Shown: positions 8,504 through 16,932 of the stretch, piece after piece
How positions within the stretch are numbered: position 1 is the stretch's first letter
Layout of the letters: every line of letters begins with the position of its first letter
Source of the DNA: Sutterella sp047777475
Lineage (GTDB): Bacteria; Pseudomonadota; Gammaproteobacteria; Burkholderiales; Burkholderiaceae_F
NCBI GenBank assembly: GCA_047777475.1
Contig: JBKEET010000010.1
Location: 1 to 55,771 of the forward strand
Reading direction: 5' to 3'
DNA length: 55,771 nt
Notes under the pieces: model-generated
What the model was told of the DNA's origin: nothing
Databases searched by the model: none
What the model saw: the letters and a program-made list of their open reading frames with translations, nothing else
Position numbers and translations under genes: made by a program

Positions 8504-9132
8504 TTGGCATTTCCCGGCGGATTGAGCGTGTCAAAGCGCTCGGCTTCTTTGGCGGCGATCTTCCTGAGCGCATCGGGCGTCTCGGCCATCAGCTCGCGGC
8601 CCGCGTAGCGCTCGAGGCCGAAGGACTTCACGCCGCCGCAGCAGTCGGGATCGGCAAAGACCGTGAGGCCCCACGGCAGCTCGTCGCCGTTCGTGCGGAC
8701 GTAAGCCTTCGCGTCGGCGAGCCACTGCGCGGCCGGAGTGATGTGCTCTTCGCTCAGCACGCCGAGCGTCTGCTCGTCCTCGCAGAACGCTCCCGTCACG
8801 GCGGCAAAGAAGCGGGCCTTGCGAAGCTCCTCCTCGTCGCCCGTCACCACGCAGACGACGTGCGCGGCGTGCGCCGCGTGCAGACTCTTGGCTTCGGCCG
8901 TCGGGCGGAATTTCTCCCGGGCGGGGAGACGCTCTTCCATGAGCTGCAGCCACGCGAGCATCCCGCCCTTCCTGATCATCAGCGGCGAGCCGCCGCCGTC
9001 CGACTTCTCGATCGCGTCGGCGTCGGCCGAAATGCCCCAGCCGGCGCTGAGCCGCGCGGCATAAATCTCAGGATTCCACTCGGGCGATCGCAGAAGGATC
9101 ACCCCGACGATTGGGTTTTCGCTCGCAGTCAT
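8500..9132 (-). CDS. DUF4261 domain protein
   Basis: 210 residues matching the DUF4261 pattern throughout. An N-terminal GVILLRSPEWNPEIYAARL unit is followed by AHAAHVVCVVTGDEEELRKA, then the C-terminal domain with WGLTVFADP and KSFGLERYAGRELM. Proteins of this family often sit beside SUKH, SUFU and DUF2185-type genes in bacterial genomes (recollection, not checked). It is the first gene of the minus-strand pair 9132 to 6443 and overlaps the next start by 4 bases. A purine-rich AAAGAGAC precedes the ATG. Biochemical function unknown. Confidence 0.75.
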   Translation of the reverse strand: MTASENPIVGVILLRSPEWNPEIYAARLSAGWGISADADAIEKSDGGGSPLMIRKGGMLAWLQLMEERLPAREKFRPTAEAKSLHAAHAAHVVCVVTGDEEELRKARFFAAVTGAFCEDEQTLGVLSEEHITPAAQWLADAKAYVRTNGDELPWGLTVFADPDCCGGVKSFGLERYAGRELMAETPDALRKIAAKEAERFDTLNPPGNAK

Positions 9133-9485
9133 GCTTGTCTCTTTCGTTAGACGTGCCCCTCAGAGGGCTGTAGCACAATTATGCCTTCCCCGTTCCTTAT
9201 GACGTCGGATTTTTTGAAAATCCGTACGCGGCGGCCGCGGCTCAGCACTTTCCCCTAGGCCCTGCGCCTTAAGTATTTTATAAACGTCATTAATTTTCAG
9301 AAGCGCTGCTTGTGCCCTTCAAAATTAAGCGCTTGCGTTATGCCCAAAAGGAATAGCGAAAACCGATGCCGATTTGCGGTATTGCCTGCCGCGCAGGGAA
9401 TTCGGCGGGTTCCGCTTTCTATAATCTTTTTTGTAACTCCGGGCGGAAGAGAAAGCCTTCCGCCGCCCGGGGCCTGTGCAAAAAT
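9133..9485. other. Gene-free region upstream of the insertion sequence
   Basis: About 350 bases of lower GC. It should contain the promoter of the DUF4261 gene. An imperfect GC hairpin lies near 9440-9471. No gene was seen; the 60-codon open frame at 9310 has no ribosome-binding site and no protein-like pattern. Confidence 0.5.
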
Positions 9486-9492
9486 AAGATGA

Positions 9493-9523
9493 AGGGCCTT
9501 CGATTGCGGAGGCCCTAATTTTT
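9493..9523 (+). terminator. Hairpin with T tract near the left end of the IS
   Basis: AGGGCCT / AGGCCCT 7-bp stem with a 10-base loop, followed by AATTTTT. No plus-strand gene ends nearby, so it may shield the element from incoming transcription or be part of its left end. Confidence 0.5.
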
Positions 9524-9599
9524 GCTGGGAAGGCCTGACTTCACCCGCTATGATGAAGACGGAGAAGAGTCCGGAGCCGGATCACTGCGTTACTTTTTT

Positions 9600-9780
9600 T
9601 GGAGTTTTATCTCCGTGCAAAAATTGCAGTCTCAGGCCTTCGCACCCCCAATTGCACTCTCCCGTAAGGGAAGTAGGCGCATAAGAAAATGAGTTCACTC
9701 TCGTGAATCTTAGGTGGCTGAAAGGCCCGTGCCTTTATCCGGGCGGACTCTTCGAGATCCCCACTTTTAAAAGGAGAGGA
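9600..9780 (+). ncRNA. Candidate bridge RNA of the IS110 element
   Basis: The leader before the transposase holds a run of small hairpins: GGAG-TTTTAT-CTCC, TGCA-AAAAT-TGCA, TCCC-GTAA-GGGA, TTCAC-TCTC-GTGAA, AAAGGC-CCGT-GCCTTT and CTC-TTC-GAG. IS110-group elements such as IS621 encode a guide RNA in this position with target-binding and donor-binding loops. Two stretches of the leader match the flanks of the element exactly: 9615-9624 with the left flank and 9680-9691 with the right end. AAGGCCC near 9723-9729 is complementary to GGGCCTT at 9494-9500 in the left end. RNA boundaries are approximate and the guide assignment is inference. Confidence 0.5.
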
Positions 9781-9782
9781 TC

Positions 9783-11159
9783 ATGAGTAAGTCTACTCGG
9801 AAACCCACCGACACGGCTACGGCAACGAACCCGCAAAACATTGTCGAAGCCGTCTATTCATCCGCCATCGGTGTCGATGTCCACTGCGAACTTTTGGTTT
9901 GCTGCTTCCAATACATCGACGCCCATTCCTCAATTCACACGGAACTGCGCAGTTTCGGCACAAGAAGGTCGGAGCTGGAAAAGTTCGCAGGATGGTGTCG
10001 GAAATGCCGTCCGGAAACCATAGTGATGGAATCCACCGGCGTCCTTTGGAAGAGCCCGTACGCAGCTCTCGAAAGCGTCGGTTTCAACGCTTCATCGCTT
10101 ACCCTCGTCAATGCCAGAGACGTTAAAGCCGCCATCGGCCGCAAAACGGATCGGCAGGATGCCCGGCGCCTGGCCGAACTGGCCAGGATGGGCACGCTGA
10201 AAAAATCGTTTATCCCGCCGCCGAATTTCCGCTTGATGCGGGAATTAGCCCGGCGCTATCAGAAACTGAAAAGCCATTACGCCTCTCACGTCAATGCCCT
10301 GCACAAACTGATGGATTCCTCAGGCTTTCGAGCCGCATCGGTATTCAGCGATATCCGCGGCACCAGCGCAACCAATATCCTGAGGGCCAAGATTTTTGGA
10401 GAAGGCAACTTCGAACAGTGCGTGGAAAAGAATTCACACAGGCTGAGAAAAGCCACGCCCGAAGAAATCATTGACGCACTTAATTTCGACCTTGATCCGC
10501 TTCTCAGAGCCCAGATCGCCGATGAAATGCTGGCCATGGATCAAGAACTGGCTCTGGCAAAGCAGACGATGCTGCGCCTTGCAAAGCTCCAGGCTCCCTA
10601 TCAAAGGCAGATTGGACTCCTGAGGACAATACCGGGGATTCAAGAAAACGCTGCAAGACTCATCTTTGCCGAACTGTGCGATGACCTGAAGCAGCATTTC
10701 GACAGCTCCGAAAAGTTTTGCTCCTGGATGGGCATCTGCCCGGGAAACAACATCTCGGCCAACGTGCGCCATTCCGGCCACGCAGCCAAGGGCAACAAAT
10801 GGCTGAGGCGAGTGCTGGTCGAATGTGCCCACGGGGTGAGAATGAGCAAAAACTCACTGTCGGATCGGGTGATGGAATGGAAATTGCGGCGAGGAACTTT
10901 GCGTGCCGTAGTTGCCGCTGCTCATTTGCTCGCCAGAATCATTTACAGCATTTTGGTTTCCGGGAAAAGCTACATTCCTTACGCAACGGATAAAGTGCGG
11001 GCTTTAACCGCAAAGCGGACTCTGCAGAATGCGAAGCTCTTTGCTAAGAATGCGGATGACGAAGAGATTCGCGAAAAGATGTCAGAGGTAGCCGAAGAGA
11101 TCAAAACACTGGTCAAAAAGGCTCGAAGGACCAAGCGTACGAGGGTTCTGACAAGCTGA
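9783..11159 (+). CDS. IS110-family transposase (serine/DEDD recombinase)
   Basis: 458 residues. The N-terminal RuvC-like DEDD domain shows IGVDVH (first Asp), VMESTG (Glu) and KTDRQDA (last two Asp). The C-terminal Transposase_20 domain has LLRTIPGI, FCSWMGICPGNN and the RHSGHAAKGNKWLRR segment that contains the conserved Ser. All key residues are present, so it is probably active. GGAGAGG precedes the ATG at a good distance. The C-terminus has a basic, coiled-coil-like extension rich in Lys/Arg, which makes it longer than the roughly 330-400 residues usual for the family. Confidence 0.93.
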   Translation: MSKSTRKPTDTATATNPQNIVEAVYSSAIGVDVHCELLVCCFQYIDAHSSIHTELRSFGTRRSELEKFAGWCRKCRPETIVMESTGVLWKSPYAALESVGFNASSLTLVNARDVKAAIGRKTDRQDARRLAELARMGTLKKSFIPPPNFRLMRELARRYQKLKSHYASHVNALHKLMDSSGFRAASVFSDIRGTSATNILRAKIFGEGNFEQCVEKNSHRLRKATPEEIIDALNFDLDPLLRAQIADEMLAMDQELALAKQTMLRLAKLQAPYQRQIGLLRTIPGIQENAARLIFAELCDDLKQHFDSSEKFCSWMGICPGNNISANVRHSGHAAKGNKWLRRVLVECAHGVRMSKNSLSDRVMEWKLRRGTLRAVVAAAHLLARIIYSILVSGKSYIPYATDKVRALTAKRTLQNAKLFAKNADDEEIREKMSEVAEEIKTLVKKARRTKRTRVLTS

Positions 11160-11294
11160 TTTGGCAGAGAAAAACTGCTTGCAATGCTGCCTTTCCGGAG
11201 GCGGCAGGGATTTTTGTTTGCTGCTGTTTTCTCCGTCTTCATAAGAAAATGCAGCGCGGGACACCTTACGCCCCGCGCCAAAGGAGAAACATCT

Positions 11295-11882
11295 ATGCGC
11301 ATGACAAAAAGCTTGCTCGCCCTTTGCCTGGCCGCTTCGCTGCTGCCCGCAGCGGCTGCCGAGACGGGCTACCTGAGCGCGCCCGCCAAGCTCTCCGGCA
11401 CGCCGAACGCCGATTACCTCGGCAAGGCCGACGCCGGCGCCCCCGTTGAAGTCCTTGAAAAGAAGGACGGCGCCGCCAAAGTCCGTATTTCGGGCTGGGC
11501 CCTCAAGGAATATCCCTCGCAGATCTTCACGAAGCCCGGCGTGCGCATCGAGAACGCGAGCCTTGACGAAGAAAGCGCTGTGAAGCTCGACGAAAAGGCG
11601 GGCTCGCAGACCGTCCGGGACAACCTCTGGGTGCGCGCGAGCGCCGAGGGCTGGGTCGACGCCTCGCTCATTTCGAACGACCTCAATGCGCTTTGGAAGA
11701 AAGCCGAGGAGCGCCAGCACGAGGCCTGCTCGAGCTGCCACAGCGCCCCCTCGCCCGATAAGTTCACGGCGAACCAGTGGGCCGGCACCATCCCCGAGAG
11801 GGGCGGCCGCGCCGGCCATACGCGCAAGGGCGCCAACGCCCTGATGTTCCGCTGGATGCAGGAGCACGCCAAGCCCATGTAA
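11295..11882 (+). CDS. Periplasmic monoheme c-type cytochrome, TorC C-terminal-domain type
   Basis: 195 residues with a Sec signal peptide (KSLLALCLAASLLPAAAAE, cleavage near residue 22). Residues about 25-140 form a beta-rich, SH3-like region with two similar halves. One heme motif (CSSCH) near residue 152 is followed by FTANQWAGTIPERGGRAGHT, very like the C-terminal monoheme domain of TorC/TorY cytochromes. The pentaheme NapC/NirT part of TorC is absent. The start is the ATG preceded by AAAGGAG at about 7 bases. Located 80 bases before the molybdoenzyme gene, it most likely hands electrons to it. Confidence 0.82.
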   Translation: MRMTKSLLALCLAASLLPAAAAETGYLSAPAKLSGTPNADYLGKADAGAPVEVLEKKDGAAKVRISGWALKEYPSQIFTKPGVRIENASLDEESAVKLDEKAGSQTVRDNLWVRASAEGWVDASLISNDLNALWKKAEERQHEACSSCHSAPSPDKFTANQWAGTIPERGGRAGHTRKGANALMFRWMQEHAKPM

Positions 11883-11962
11883 AGGGGCAGACGCTCCCCT
11901 TTGAAGAGAGGGAGCGGTGCATTCACGGACCGGACAACATTAATAAAGATAGGAATTGAGCA

Positions 11963-14524
11963 ATGACAACTCGTCGCAATCTTTTTAAGATCGCCGGCCT
12001 TGCGGCCGCCCTTCCGGGCGCCGCCTTGGCCGCCGACGAAACCAAGGCAACCGCGGCCGCCGAAGCGCCGAAGACCGGCGCCAAGACCTTCAAGGGCGGC
12101 GTGACGCTCTGCGAGCCGCTTCCCGCCGCGCCCGAGCTCCCGCTCTCGAAGACGCTCTCGCCCGGCAAGTCGACGTTCAACGAAGGCGTCGTGATGAACG
12201 CTTCGCACTGGGGCGTTTACCGCGTGCACGTCAAGGGCGGCAAGATCGAGCGCCTCGAGCCCGTCAAGGAAGACCAGTCGCCTTCGATGCAGCTGCAGGC
12301 CATCGCGCAGCAGCCCTACAACCCGGCGCGCATCCGCTGGCCGATGGTGAGGAAGAGCTATCTCGAGAAGGGCTACAAGGCCGGCGGCTCGGGCCGCGGC
12401 AAAGAGCCTTTCGTGCGCGTCTCCTGGGACGAGGCGCTCACGCTCGTTGCCAAGGAGATCGAGCGCGTCGAGAAGACCTACGGCCCGGCCTCCGTCTTCG
12501 GCGGCTCCTACGGCTGGATGAGCACGAGCTCGATCGGCAATGCGCGCAACCTGATGCGCCGCGCGCTCAACTGCGCGGGCGGCTTCACGAGCATCCTCGG
12601 CGACTATTCGACGGGCTGCGCCCAGGTCATCCTCCCCTACGTGATCGGCGCCGACGGCGTCTACGAGCAGGTCACGGCCTGGGACCTCATCTGCGAGAAG
12701 ACCGAGCTGATCGTCCTCTGGGGCGCCGATCCTTCGGTGAACAATGACATCGACTGGTCGACGACGTTCCACGAGAACGCCGAGGCGTTCCGCCGCGTCC
12801 GCGACAAGGGCATCCCCTGCGTCGCCGTCAACCCGCTCAAGCCCGACACGGCCGAGTTCCTCGGCGACAAGTGCGAGTGGATCGCCCCGAAGCCCAACAC
12901 CGACGTCGCCGTGATGCTCGCCATGTGCCACGAGCTCGAGACGAGCGGCGCCGCCGACCACGAGTTCCTGCGCAAGTACACGGTGGGCGCCGACAAGTTC
13001 CTCGCCTACGTCCTCGGCAAGGAAGACGGCGTCGCGAAGACGCCGGCCTGGGCCGAGAAGATCTCCGGCGTGCCCGCCGAGACGATCAAGCGCCTTGCGC
13101 ACGCGATGCGCGACAAGCGCTCGATGCTGATGGGCGGCTGGGGCATCCAGCGCGCTCAGTTCGGCGAGCAGGTGCACTGGGCCATGGTGGCGCTTGCCGC
13201 CATGTGCGGCCACATCGGCCAGCCGGGCGGCGGCTTCGGCTTCACCTACCACTACTCGAACGGCGGCGCGGCCACCTCGGAAGCGCCGGTGCTCCCCGGC
13301 ATCTCCTCGACGCCCAAGGGCATCACGCCCGCCAAGACTCAGCCGATCCCGCTTGCGCGCTTTTCCGACTGCTTCCTCAACCCGGGCAAGGTGATCGACT
13401 ACAACGGCACCAAGATCAAGTACCCGGACATCCGCCTTGTATTCTGGTCGGGCGGCAATCCGTTCGCCCAGCAGGAAGACACGAACCGCATCGTCAAGGC
13501 CTGGCGCAGGCCCGAGACGACGATCGTCACGGACATCGTCTGGACGGCCTCGGCGCGCATGGCCGACATCGTGCTCCCGGCGTGCACCTCGCTCGAGCGC
13601 AACGACATCGCGGCCGTCGGCTCCTACTCGAACCTCGGCTACGTCGCCATGCAGCAGGCAATCGAGCCGCAGTGGGAATCCCGCTCCGACTACTGGATTT
13701 ACTCTCACCTCGCCGAGAAGCTCGGCAAGAAGGAAGCCTTCACCGAAGGCCTGGACGAGATGGGCTGGATCCGCCGCTTCTACGAGTCCGCCGCCAAGGA
13801 AGCGGCCGCCGCCGAGATGGAGATGCCCTCGTTCGACGAGTTCTGGAAGTGCGGCATGGTGCTCTTCCCCGTGACCGAGGAGAGCCGCCGCTTCAACTAC
13901 TTCGGCGATTTCCGCAAGAACCCGATCACGAACCCGCTTGGCACCGAGTCGGGCAAGATCGAGCTCTTCTCGAAGAAGATCGCGAGCTACAAGTACGACG
14001 ACTGCCCGGGCCACCCGGCCTGGCTCGAGCCGACGGAATGGCTCGGCGCGAAGCTCGCGAAGGAATATCCGTTCGCCCTCCTCACCTCGAAGAGCCGCTA
14101 CCGCCTGCACTCGCTGCTCGACAGCACGGCCTCGAACCTCTTCACGAACGTCGACGGGCGCGAGCCCGTGTGGATCCACCCCGACGCCGCGAAGAAGCTC
14201 GGCCTCGAATCGGGCGACATCGCCGTGGTCGAAAGCCGCCGCGGCAAGGTGCTCGCGGGCGTGATGGTGACCGACCGCGTCCGCCCGGATGTCGTCGTGG
14301 TGCACCACGGCGCCTGGTACTGCCCGAGCGATCCGAGCAAGGACGGCTCGCTCGAGGCGCACGGCTGCGACAACACGCTCACGATCGACATCCCGTCCTC
14401 GCGCCTTTCGTGCGGCAACGTGGCCAACACCTCGCTGGTTCGCGTGAAGAAGTACGAAGGAGAGCTGCCGCCCGTGTACGTGCACTGGCAGCCTAAGACC
14501 GCCAAGCGCGCCAAAGCAAAGTAA
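11963..14524 (+). CDS. torA: TorA/DorA/BisC-family periplasmic molybdopterin oxidoreductase
   Basis: 853 residues, close to E. coli TorA (848). The Tat signal TTRRNLFKIAGLAAALPG indicates export of a folded cofactor protein. No N-terminal Fe-S cysteine motif is present, as expected for the TMAO/DMSO/biotin-sulfoxide branch. The Mo-ligand serine sits in GDYSTGCAQ, and SYGW lies in the active-site funnel region. The C-terminal dinucleotide-binding region (SKSRYRLHSLLDST, WIHPDAAKKLGLESGD) is intact. It probably reduces an S- or N-oxide as terminal acceptor; which one cannot be told. It forms a unit with the cytochrome at 11295. No TorD chaperone was seen in the window. Confidence 0.88.
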   Translation: MTTRRNLFKIAGLAAALPGAALAADETKATAAAEAPKTGAKTFKGGVTLCEPLPAAPELPLSKTLSPGKSTFNEGVVMNASHWGVYRVHVKGGKIERLEPVKEDQSPSMQLQAIAQQPYNPARIRWPMVRKSYLEKGYKAGGSGRGKEPFVRVSWDEALTLVAKEIERVEKTYGPASVFGGSYGWMSTSSIGNARNLMRRALNCAGGFTSILGDYSTGCAQVILPYVIGADGVYEQVTAWDLICEKTELIVLWGADPSVNNDIDWSTTFHENAEAFRRVRDKGIPCVAVNPLKPDTAEFLGDKCEWIAPKPNTDVAVMLAMCHELETSGAADHEFLRKYTVGADKFLAYVLGKEDGVAKTPAWAEKISGVPAETIKRLAHAMRDKRSMLMGGWGIQRAQFGEQVHWAMVALAAMCGHIGQPGGGFGFTYHYSNGGAATSEAPVLPGISSTPKGITPAKTQPIPLARFSDCFLNPGKVIDYNGTKIKYPDIRLVFWSGGNPFAQQEDTNRIVKAWRRPETTIVTDIVWTASARMADIVLPACTSLERNDIAAVGSYSNLGYVAMQQAIEPQWESRSDYWIYSHLAEKLGKKEAFTEGLDEMGWIRRFYESAAKEAAAAEMEMPSFDEFWKCGMVLFPVTEESRRFNYFGDFRKNPITNPLGTESGKIELFSKKIASYKYDDCPGHPAWLEPTEWLGAKLAKEYPFALLTSKSRYRLHSLLDSTASNLFTNVDGREPVWIHPDAAKKLGLESGDIAVVESRRGKVLAGVMVTDRVRPDVVVVHHGAWYCPSDPSKDGSLEAHGCDNTLTIDIPSSRLSCGNVANTSLVRVKKYEGELPPVYVHWQPKTAKRAKAK

Positions 14525-14550
14525 GCATTGAAGCTATCGGCGCCTGAAAC

Positions 14551-14585
14551 CGGCGCGGCGGAGCCTTCCGCCGCGCCGTTTTTCC
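14551..14585 (+). terminator. Terminator after the TorA-like gene
   Basis: Perfect 12-bp stem CGGCGCGGCGGA / TCCGCCGCGCCG with a GCCT loop, followed by TTTTTCC. A strong intrinsic terminator. Confidence 0.92.
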
Positions 14586-14817
14586 TTTCTTTTCAAACGT
14601 TTCTATCGCCTTCAGAGAAAAAAGATATAGACGGCGGCTTTCAATGGCGAAGAGCTATGAAAGAGAAAGCTTTTCAGAAGGTAAACCTCGCGGGGGACTG
14701 TCTGATTGAGCAAAATTAAATGCGTTTTTGTGACCTGCGGGGCGTAAACTTGTTGGAGCGGAGCCTTTACTTTTATGAGGCTGCCGCTTTTCTCCCAACC
14801 TAACCCAAGCATTAGCT

Positions 14818-16308
14818 ATGGCAACAAAGAAAAACAACTTTGAATACGATGCGGCGGACATCCCCGCGAGGCTCGATACGGGAGACGTGCCGAGCCGAAG
14901 CCAGGCATCCCTCGAAAGCTTTACGAACGTAACCGATTCGAACCGCGTTCTCATTCATGAACTCAGAGAGCTTCTGCGCGAAGCGGAAGCCGAAAACCCT
15001 GCCGCCACCGCGGCGGCTCTCACCAAAGCCCTCTCGCCCGAAAAGCGCGCGCAGTTCTTCAATGCGATGCTCGTCAAGGAAGTCGACGAGGCGGGCCTCT
15101 TTCCCCAGGTCAAGGCCAACTACAACGAACTGGCCGACACCTTCTCCACCGGCGGCTATCCTTACAAGCACCGCTACCCCCTGCGCCTCTATGAAAAGGA
15201 ACTCTATGACCTGCAGGTCGAGCTCCTCAAGCTGCAGGAATGGGTGAAGAACACCAACCAGAAGATCGTCGTGATCTTCGAAGGCCGCGACGCGGCCGGC
15301 AAGGGCGGCACGATCCGCCGCTTCACCGAGAACCTCAATCCCCGCGGAGCGCGCATCGTCGCTCTTTCCAAGCCGACCGACGAAGAAAAGCAGCAGTGGT
15401 ACTTCCAGCGCTATGTGGCGCAGCTGCCCAAGCCGGGCGAAATCTGCTTCTTCGACCGCTCCTGGTACAACCGCGCCGTGGTCGAGCCCGTGATGGGCTT
15501 CTGCACGCAGGAACAGACCGAAATGTTCCTCAGCGAGGTTTCCGACTTCGAGCGCTCGCTGCAGCGCGCCGGCATCCGCATCTTCAAGTACTGGCTTGCC
15601 GTCTCGCAGGAAGAGCAGCTCAAGCGCTTCCGCGAGCGCCGCGACAATCCGCTCAAGCAGTGGAAGATTTCGCCGGTCGACATCGCCTCCGTCGACAAGT
15701 GGGACGACTACACCAAGGCGATCAACCACATGTTCGACAAGACCGACATGAACGACACGCCCTGGATGGTCGTGCGCAACGAGGACAAGCGCCGCGGCCG
15801 CCTCAACGCGATCCGCGCCCTGCTCCGCTCGATCGATTACGACGGCCGTGACCTGAAGCGCATCGGCATCGTCGATCCGCTCATCGTCGGCCGCGCCGGC
15901 ATCCTGTTCCACCGCGAAGATGCGGTGACGCAGGCCGACATCCACCAGACCGTGCAGTCCGTCTACAACGCCTTCCTGGCTTCCCAGGCGATCAAGGAGA
16001 GCCGCAAGAAGGACAAGGATAAGGACAAGAACGGCAAGAACGGCAAGGATAAGAACGGCAAGGACAAAGATAAGGACAAAGACAAGGATAAGGACGACAA
16101 GGATTCCAAGGCTAAGGACGACAAGAACTCCAAGGCCAAGGACGACAAGGACGTCAAGGCCAAGGACGACAAGGACTCCAAGGCCAAGGATGACAAGGAC
16201 TCCAAGGCCAAGGATGACAAGGACTCCAAGGCCAAGGACGACAAGGACTCCAAGGACAAGGACGACAAAGACTCCAAGGACAAGGACAGCAAAGGCAAGG
16301 GCAACTGA
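14818..16308 (+). CDS. ppk2: PPK2-family polyphosphate kinase with Lys/Asp/Ser repeat tail
   Basis: 496 residues. Residues about 85-370 are a single-domain PPK2 kinase: Walker A GRDAAGKGG, lid region KPTDEEKQQWYFQRY and Walker B FFDRSWYNR. It transfers phosphate between polyphosphate and nucleotides in the cytoplasm. Residues about 395-496 are an unusual tail of K, D, S, N and G built from eight 8-residue repeats of KDDKDSKA type. PPK2 proteins usually end near residue 300-360, so the tail is an accretion. No clear Shine-Dalgarno precedes the ATG at 14818, but the next in-frame Met lies past conserved sequence. Confidence 0.92.
   Translation: MATKKNNFEYDAADIPARLDTGDVPSRSQASLESFTNVTDSNRVLIHELRELLREAEAENPAATAAALTKALSPEKRAQFFNAMLVKEVDEAGLFPQVKANYNELADTFSTGGYPYKHRYPLRLYEKELYDLQVELLKLQEWVKNTNQKIVVIFEGRDAAGKGGTIRRFTENLNPRGARIVALSKPTDEEKQQWYFQRYVAQLPKPGEICFFDRSWYNRAVVEPVMGFCTQEQTEMFLSEVSDFERSLQRAGIRIFKYWLAVSQEEQLKRFRERRDNPLKQWKISPVDIASVDKWDDYTKAINHMFDKTDMNDTPWMVVRNEDKRRGRLNAIRALLRSIDYDGRDLKRIGIVDPLIVGRAGILFHREDAVTQADIHQTVQSVYNAFLASQAIKESRKKDKDKDKNGKNGKDKNGKDKDKDKDKDKDDKDSKAKDDKNSKAKDDKDVKAKDDKDSKAKDDKDSKAKDDKDSKAKDDKDSKDKDDKDSKDKDSKGKGN
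16090..16281 (+). repeat. Eight 24-bp tandem coding repeats
   Basis: Eight in-frame 24-bp units encode KDDKDSKA with small changes: N for D in unit 2, V for S in unit 3, final D for A in units 7 and 8. They are preceded by a less regular KDKDK stretch. Units 4 to 6 are nearly identical in DNA, so repeat-number change by slippage or recombination is likely. Confidence 0.95.
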
Positions 16309-16416
16309 TCCGGCTGCCGGTCTTTGAAGTTCCCGGGGCGCCGGCCTTCGCCGGTTCCCTGCCAAGGGCGGTGCGCTTCGGCGCCCCGCCCTTTCATTTG
16401 CCTTTTAACCTTTTGA

Positions 16417-16932
16417 TTAAGGCTGCGGCGCCGCCCGCTCGATCACGATGGGCGTGCAGGCGTGTCCCGTGGCCGGCACGAAGCGCTCGAGCAGGTCCTT
16501 GGTTTTCATGCGCAGGGTGCAGGCGTTGTCCGCGGGGTGGCAGTCGATGAACTCGCGCCCGAGGAGCTCGCTGTCGGCAAAAAGCTCCACCCGGCCCTCC
16601 GTGTCGTTGATGAGCGCAAGCGCGCTCACCGACCCCGGATAGATGCCGAGCATTTCGGAGAGCTTCTCGGGCTCGGCGAACGTTACGTGACGGAAGCCCG
16701 AAGCGCGGAGCGCCTTTGCCGAAAAGCGCTTCTCGCCGGGGAGCATGAGGAGGAAGTAGCGCTCCTTTTCACGCAGGAAGAGCGTCTTGCAGGACGTGTC
16801 CTCGCGCCAGTCCGCGAGTTTCTTCGAGGCGTCGATCGTATAGACCCGCTCGTGGTCAAAACGCTCGAAGGCGATGCCGAGGCGCCGGAGCTCGGCGATG
16901 ATTTCTTCCTTTCCTTTCATTTTCTGCGGCAT
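16417..16932 (-). CDS. YbaK/ProXp-type prolyl-tRNA editing protein
   Basis: 171 residues. The YbaK/EbsC fold signature is clear: CKTLFLREKERYFLLMLPGE with the conserved Lys, then GSVSALALINDTEG and the catalytic-region motif FIDCHPADNACTLRMKT. This is the free-standing ProX/PrdX type that deacylates mischarged aminoacyl-tRNAPro (classically Ala-tRNAPro). The start is the ATG at 16932, with AAGGAG 8 bases upstream; the frame is open further 5' but lacks family similarity. Convergent with the PPK2 gene. Confidence 0.88.
   Translation of the reverse strand: MPQKMKGKEEIIAELRRLGIAFERFDHERVYTIDASKKLADWREDTSCKTLFLREKERYFLLMLPGEKRFSAKALRASGFRHVTFAEPEKLSEMLGIYPGSVSALALINDTEGRVELFADSELLGREFIDCHPADNACTLRMKTKDLLERFVPATGHACTPIVIERAAPQP

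Larger units (their letters stand above)
9486..11250 (+). mobile_element. IS110-family insertion sequence (ends tentative)
   Basis: The element consists of a transposase gene, a long structured 5' non-coding leader and a short 3' end, the layout of the IS110 group (as opposed to IS1111). The ends are inferred from two exact sequence matches. GTGCAAAAAT at 9476-9485 (left flank) recurs in the leader at 9615-9624. CATAAGAAAATG at 11240-11251 (right side) recurs in the leader at 9680-9691. Both allow the same AT dinucleotide as core at each junction. IS110 elements lack normal terminal inverted repeats, so end calls remain provisional. The coding part is complete and not visibly broken. Confidence 0.6.

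Noticed and set aside
9660..9675. CRISPR-like small repeats in the IS leader
   Set aside because: Hairpins are all different and unspaced; better explained as a structured RNA.
11414..14485. Very long (1023-codon) minus-strand frame
   Set aside because: Antisense shadow of the TorA-like gene caused by GC-rich codon bias.
16315..16405. Long GC-rich inverted repeat between the PPK2 and prolyl-tRNA editing genes
   Set aside because: Several alternative pairings and no clear T tract on either strand; could not be called a terminator with confidence.
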